DNA of 64,000 nt. Source: Arenimonas sp049195245 (GTDB taxonomy: Bacteria; Pseudomonadota; Gammaproteobacteria; Xanthomonadales; Xanthomonadaceae). Shown piece after piece: positions 60,088-64,000 of this stretch. The DNA lies in assembly GCF_049195245.1 (NCBI RefSeq), contig NZ_JBMIRR010000027.1, positions 310,001 through 374,000 on the forward strand, written 5' to 3'. Below the pieces are notes generated by a model. The model was not told where the DNA came from and made no database searches. It worked only from the letters and a program-made list of their open reading frames with translations. Numbering within the stretch: the first letter of the stretch is position 1; the number at the start of each line of letters is the position of its first letter. A program made the translations under genes and the position numbers.

Positions 60088-60911
60088 GCGCCCTGGCCAC
60101 CGCGCTTTACCGGGGCCGCCAGCAAGTGGCCGCGCTGGATGCCGCCGACCGCGGCCTGGCCTACGGCGACGGCCTGTTCGAAACCCTGCTGGTGCACGAG
60201 CACCGCGCCACCTGGTGGCCGGCGCACTGGGCGCGGCTCGCGCGGGGTGCCCGGGCGCTGCGAATTCCCGTGCCCAACCGCCACTGGCTGGAAGCCGAGC
60301 TCGGCGTGCTGCTGCCGGCGGCGCCGCCGCGGGCGGTACTGAAGATCATCCTCAGTCGCGGCGTCGGCGGTCGCGGCTACGTCTCCGATGCCAGGGCCGA
60401 ACCCACGCTGGCGCTGAGCGTGCACGAGGCGCCGCCGCCCTTGCCCGCAGCGATCAGCGTGCGCTGGTGCCAGACGCGCATGGCCATCCAGCCGGCGCTG
60501 GCGGGTCTGAAGCACCTCAACCGGCTCGAACAGGTGCTGGCCCGCGCCGAGTGGCGCGATTCGCGCATCCACGAGGGACTGATGCTCGACACCGACGGCC
60601 GCGTCGCCTGCGCGACCGCGGCCAACGTCTTTGCCCTCGTACGCGGCCGGTGGCTGACGCCGCCCGTGGATCGTCGCGGCGTGGCCGGCGTCGCGCGCGC
60701 CTGGGTGCTGGCGCATGAACCCCGCGCGGTCGAAGCCGAGCTGACGCCGGCGCAGGTCGAGTCGGCCGAGGCGGTTTTCCTGTGCAATGCCGTGCGCGGT
60801 ATCCTGCCGGTCGGATCCCTGGGTGCGCGCCGCTGGCCCCTGCATCCGGCGCTGCAGGACCTGCAGCGACGCCTGGGCCGGTCCAAGCCGGCCTTCAAAC
60901 CCGGGAGCTAG
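60084..60911 (+). CDS. pabC: Aminodeoxychorismate lyase
   Basis: PabC, a PLP enzyme, splits aminodeoxychorismate into p-aminobenzoate and pyruvate. The GTG at 60084 overlaps the pabB stop (GTGA). The 275-residue product has LAYGDGLFETLLV and the PLP-binding Lys143 in LKHLNRLEQVLA. MltG follows after 2 bases; the fabF-pabC-mltG-tmk-holB order is that of E. coli with pabB inserted. Confidence 0.94.
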   Translation: MSALATALYRGRQQVAALDAADRGLAYGDGLFETLLVHEHRATWWPAHWARLARGARALRIPVPNRHWLEAELGVLLPAAPPRAVLKIILSRGVGGRGYVSDARAEPTLALSVHEAPPPLPAAISVRWCQTRMAIQPALAGLKHLNRLEQVLARAEWRDSRIHEGLMLDTDGRVACATAANVFALVRGRWLTPPVDRRGVAGVARAWVLAHEPRAVEAELTPAQVESAEAVFLCNAVRGILPVGSLGARRWPLHPALQDLQRRLGRSKPAFKPGS

Positions 60912-60913
60912 TC

Positions 60914-61945
60914 TTGGCGAAGAAGTCGTCCCACCGCGTGCTCAAGGCCGTGATCGCCCTGATGCTGCTGGCCATCGTCACCGTCGGTGGCTGGGCCTGG
61001 CAGCGTTACCAGGGCTTCGCGGACACGCCGATCGCGCTGGCCGGCAGCGAGCGCGTCGTCACCGTGGAGCGCGGCGACGGTTTCCACGACATCCTGGCCA
61101 AACTGCGTGCGGCCGGCATCGAGGAAGGCCACGACCTGGAGTGGCAGGCGCTGGCGCACGAGATGCAGGTGATCGCACGGCTGCAGGTGGGTGACTACGC
61201 CATCCGCCATGGCATCACGCCGCGCGAGCTGCTGGAGAAACTGGAAAGCGGCAAGGTGATCCAGCACCGCTTCACGATGGTGGAGGGCTGGAGTTTCCGC
61301 GAGCTGCGCGCGGCCCTGGCGCGCGACGAGGTGCTGGAGAAGAAGGCCGGCACCTTGGATGACGCCGCGCTGATGGCGGCGCTGGAGCGCCCGGGCCAGC
61401 ATCCCGAAGGCCGCTTCCTGCCCGAGACCTACCACTACACGCGCGGCATGAGCGACCTGGACCTGCTGCGCCGCGCCGCACTGGCCATGGACAAGGCCGT
61501 GGCCGATGCCTGGGCCGCGCGCGCGCAGGGCGTGCCGCTGGAAACGCCGGAACAGCTGCTGGTGCTGGCCTCGATCATCGAGAAGGAAACCGGCAAGGCT
61601 TCGGAACGTCCGCAGATCGCCGGGGTCTTCAGCCGCCGGCTGAAGCTGGGCATGCGCCTGCAGACCGACCCGACCGTGATCTACGGCATGGGCAGCGCCT
61701 ACGCCGGCAACATCCGCCGCAGCGACCTCACCACCGACACGCCCTACAACACCTACACACGCGCGGGCCTGCCGCCCACGCCGATCGCGATGCCGGGGCG
61801 CCACGCGCTGATGGCGGCCGCCAACCCCGCTGACGGCGACGCGCTCTATTTCGTGTCCCGCGGTGATGGCAGCCACGTGTTCTCGGCCACGCTGGCCGAA
61901 CACAACCGCGCGGTGGCCTGCCACCAGCTGGGACGCTGCCGGTGA
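60914..61945 (+). CDS. mltG: Endolytic murein transglycosylase MltG
   Basis: MltG cuts nascent glycan strands in the periplasm and may set their length. The start is TTG at 60914, 6 bases after GGGAG; no ATG lies near. The 343-residue product has one membrane helix (about 10-28), a LysM-like region (about 45-120) and the YceG domain with catalytic Glu223 (ASIIEKETG), QTDPTVIYG and DTPYNTYTRAGLPPTPI. It overlaps tmk by 4 bases. Confidence 0.95.
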   Translation: MAKKSSHRVLKAVIALMLLAIVTVGGWAWQRYQGFADTPIALAGSERVVTVERGDGFHDILAKLRAAGIEEGHDLEWQALAHEMQVIARLQVGDYAIRHGITPRELLEKLESGKVIQHRFTMVEGWSFRELRAALARDEVLEKKAGTLDDAALMAALERPGQHPEGRFLPETYHYTRGMSDLDLLRRAALAMDKAVADAWAARAQGVPLETPEQLLVLASIIEKETGKASERPQIAGVFSRRLKLGMRLQTDPTVIYGMGSAYAGNIRRSDLTTDTPYNTYTRAGLPPTPIAMPGRHALMAAANPADGDALYFVSRGDGSHVFSATLAEHNRAVACHQLGRCR

Positions 61946-62577
61946 GCGCACGCACTGGCATCTTCATCAGCCTGGAGGGCGGCGAGGGCGCGGGCAAGTC
62001 CACCGTGATCACGGCCCTGCGCGAGGCGCTGGCGGCGACCGGCCGCGAAGTGGTGCTGACCCGCGAACCCGGCGGCACGCCGGAGGGCGAAGCCATCCGC
62101 GCGCTGCTGCTCGACCCTGCCAACCACCTGTTGCCGGACACCGAGCTGCTGCTGATGTTCGCCGCCCGCGCGCAGCTGGTGCGCCAGGTGGTGCGGCCGG
62201 CGCTGGAACGCGGCGCCGCGGTCATCAGCGATCGCTTCACCGATGCCAGCTTCGCCTACCAGGGCGGCGGCCGCGGCCTGGACATGGCGCGCATCGCCGA
62301 GCTCGAGCGCTGGGCCGCCGGCCTCAAGCCGGACCTGACCTTCCTGCTGGACGTGGGCGTGGCCCAGGGACTGGCCCGCGCCCGCGCGCGCGGCGGCGAG
62401 CCGGACCGGATCGAACGCGAGCGCGAGGATTTCTTCGATCGCGTGCGGGCCACCTACCTGGCCCGCGCGGCCGCCGAGCCGGCGCGCTTCCGCGTGATCG
62501 ATGCCGGCCAGCCCGCGGCCGCCGTGCTGGCGCAGGTACTGGCCGAGCTGTCGGCATGGCTGGCGGACGCCCCATGA
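61942..62577 (+). CDS. tmk: Thymidylate kinase
   Basis: Tmk phosphorylates dTMP to dTDP. The GTG at 61942 overlaps the mltG stop (GTGA). The 211-residue product has the P-loop EGGEGAGKST (12-21), the TREPGGTPEGEAIR segment and the SDRFTDASFAYQGGGRGL motif. A 4-base overlap joins it to holB. Confidence 0.96.
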   Translation: MSARTGIFISLEGGEGAGKSTVITALREALAATGREVVLTREPGGTPEGEAIRALLLDPANHLLPDTELLLMFAARAQLVRQVVRPALERGAAVISDRFTDASFAYQGGGRGLDMARIAELERWAAGLKPDLTFLLDVGVAQGLARARARGGEPDRIEREREDFFDRVRATYLARAAAEPARFRVIDAGQPAAAVLAQVLAELSAWLADAP

Positions 62578-63572
62578 GCCCGCTGGCCCCCTGGCAGCAG
62601 CGCATCCTTGACGCGGCGCTGGCGTCGCTTGCAGAAGGCCGGCTGGGCCATGCACTGCTGTTCACCGGCGCGCCGCGCATGGGCAAGCTGGAGGTGGCGC
62701 AGGTGCTGGTGAGGCGCTTGCTCTGTGCGACGCCCGGCGCCGACGGCTTGGCCTGCGGCCGCTGCCGCGGCTGCGAACTGGCCGCCGCCGGCACCCATCC
62801 CGATTTCCGCAACGTCAGCTTCATCCCGGTCGAGAAGGGCGACAAGCTGCGCAGCGAGATCATCGTGGACCAGATGCGCGAGCTGGGACCGTGGTTCGCA
62901 CTGACCCCGCAGATGGGCGGCGCCCAGGTGGCCCTGATCTCGCCGGCGCACGCGCTCAACCTCAATGCCGCCAACGCCCTGCTCAAGACGCTGGAAGAGC
63001 CGGCCACCAACCGCTACCTGATCCTGGTCACCGATCGCCCCGGCCGGCTGCCCGCCACCATCCGCAGCCGCTGCCAGCGGCTGGAATTCAGGCCGCCCGC
63101 GCGCGACGAGGCCGTGGCCTGGCTGCGCGCCCGCGGCCATGCCGACGCGGTGCTCGGTCCGGCGCTGGATGCCGCGCGCGGCCACCCGGGCCTGGCCGAA
63201 GACTGGCTGGCCAACGGCGGGCTGGCCCTGCGCCGCGAGGTGCAGGCCGACCTCAATGCCCTGGCTACCGGCCGGCAGTCGCCGGTGCCGCTGGCCCAGC
63301 GCTGGCTCGGCGACGAGCAGGCCGAGCTGCGCCTGCGCTTCGCCGCCGAACTGGTGCTGGACGGGATCTCGCAGCGGCTGGCGGCCGGTCCGGCCTCGGG
63401 CTTGACCCTGCCGGCGGATTTCCAGAAGCTCTCGACGTGGTTCGACGGCGTGAACCGCGCGCGCGAGCAGCTGGCGGTGCCGGTGCTGCGCCACGACCTC
63501 GCGCTGGCCGGACTGCTGCTTGAATGGCGTAGCATGTTCAGTGAACCGGCAATGCAGGGAGCTAGGCGATGA
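62574..63572 (+). CDS. holB: DNA polymerase III delta' subunit
   Basis: Delta' is the rigid stator of the clamp loader. The 332-residue product has a degenerate P-loop (GAPRMGKLE), zinc ligands Cys51, Cys61, Cys64 and Cys67, and the LLKTLEEPATNRYLILVTDRP segment with the arginine-finger SRCQRLEF following. The ATG at 62574 overlaps the tmk stop, and its own stop overlaps pilZ (ATGA). Confidence 0.95.
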   Translation: MSPLAPWQQRILDAALASLAEGRLGHALLFTGAPRMGKLEVAQVLVRRLLCATPGADGLACGRCRGCELAAAGTHPDFRNVSFIPVEKGDKLRSEIIVDQMRELGPWFALTPQMGGAQVALISPAHALNLNAANALLKTLEEPATNRYLILVTDRPGRLPATIRSRCQRLEFRPPARDEAVAWLRARGHADAVLGPALDAARGHPGLAEDWLANGGLALRREVQADLNALATGRQSPVPLAQRWLGDEQAELRLRFAAELVLDGISQRLAAGPASGLTLPADFQKLSTWFDGVNRAREQLAVPVLRHDLALAGLLLEWRSMFSEPAMQGARR

Positions 63573-63925
63573 TGGGTGGCGCAGGCGCAAGGCAGGGCAT
63601 CCTCTCCCTGGCGATCAAGGACAAGGCGGCGCTGTACAACGCCTACATGCCTTTCGTGAAGGGCGGCGGCATCTTCGTTCCAACCACCAAGCGCTATGCC
63701 CTGGGTGACGAGGTCTTCATCCTGCTGTCGCTGATGGAGGAGAAGGACCGGCTGCCGGTGGCGGGCAAGGTGGTCTGGGTCACGCCCGCCGGCGCGCAGG
63801 GCAACCGCAGCGCCGGCATCGGCGTGCAGTTCGCCGACACCGCCGAGGCCGAGCAGGTGAAGGGCAAGATCGAAACCTTCCTGGCCGGTACGCTCGAAGC
63901 CGACAAGCCCACGCACACCATGTGA
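63569..63925 (+). CDS. pilZ: Type IV pilus assembly protein PilZ
   Basis: The 118-residue product begins at the ATG at 63569, overlapping holB. The GILSLAIKDKAALYNAYMPF and KGGGIFVPTTKRYALGDEVF segments, VAGKVVWVTPAGAQGNRSAG and GIGVQF match the PilZ-domain subgroup typified by P. aeruginosa PilZ, which lacks the RxxxR c-di-GMP-binding motif; none is seen here. The position after holB is also that of P. aeruginosa. It acts with PilB and FimX-type proteins in pilus biogenesis. Confidence 0.92.
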   Translation: MMGGAGARQGILSLAIKDKAALYNAYMPFVKGGGIFVPTTKRYALGDEVFILLSLMEEKDRLPVAGKVVWVTPAGAQGNRSAGIGVQFADTAEAEQVKGKIETFLAGTLEADKPTHTM

Positions 63926-63955
63926 TCTTTGCCGCGCCGGGGTTCCGGCGCGTCC

Positions 63956-63986
63956 ATGAAGGCCCCGGCATGCCCGGGGCCTTCAT
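63956..63986 (+). terminator. Hairpin terminator after pilZ
   Basis: A perfect 13-bp stem (63956-63968 with 63974-63986, loop CATGC) follows pilZ by 30 bases. Only CGTT follows, so the U-tract is weak; it marks the likely operon end. Confidence 0.7.
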
Positions 63987-64000
63987 CGTTCCGGGGCTCA

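Overview
The window is high-GC chromosomal DNA (about 65-70% by eye) from a gammaproteobacterium that looks like a member of the Xanthomonadaceae/Lysobacteraceae; I cannot fix the genus. The pointers are a xanthomonad-type LexA operator on lexA, the order pncC-lexA-recA-recX-alaS-csrA, a Kdo kinase beside a GT9 heptosyltransferase, an rpmF-fabH junction without plsX, and DUF1501/DUF1800 and TgpA-type neighbours common in that family. Almost everything is chromosomal housekeeping. The clear exception is one AT-richer block near the left end.

Left end (1-3223): a partial secreted protein on the minus strand, then a compositionally foreign block carrying one large gene (648-2594, minus). It encodes an N-terminal GHKL-type ATPase and a C-terminal PD-(D/E)XK nuclease that resembles the Shedu/DUF4263 type. 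This is the best candidate in the window for an undescribed, probably antiphage, system.

3224-18089: SOS and translation genes (pncC, a secreted protein of unknown role, lexA with its operator, recA, recX, alaS, csrA). A run of seven tRNA genes follows, then the proteostasis series tig-clpP-clpX-lon-hupB, with a sigma-32-like promoter before lon, two more tRNA genes and ppiD.

20187-26537: fabI, then mltD-gloB on the minus strand facing methyltransferase-rnhA-dnaQ on the plus strand (the same set as in E. coli), then a membrane Ser/Thr kinase convergent with a PP2C phosphatase.

26538-37081: accessory cell-surface region. It holds an Ig-repeat autotransporter, a caspase-fold protein with Sel1 repeats and a coiled coil, tRNA-Ser, a DUF6165 protein, and a DUF1800 (ricin-lectin)/DUF1501 pair whose leader carries a 10-base homopolymer.

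37211-46221: GT9 glycosyltransferase, divergent from an operon coupled by 4-base overlaps (kdkA-MBL hydrolase-moaA, then moaC-moaD-moaE). Then come 4.5S RNA and tRNA-Ser on the minus strand, dnaX-ybaB-recR-HIT protein, and a minus-strand MoxR-DUF58-TgpA-Slp operon.

50164-64000: a GT39 membrane protein, maf and a small membrane protein. Then comes the fatty-acid/cell-envelope run yceD-rpmF-fabH-fabD-(MITE-like repeat)-fabG-acpP-fabF-pabB-pabC-mltG-tmk-holB-pilZ, closed by a hairpin terminator. The last six genes form one run, five of them joined by start/stop overlaps or very short gaps.
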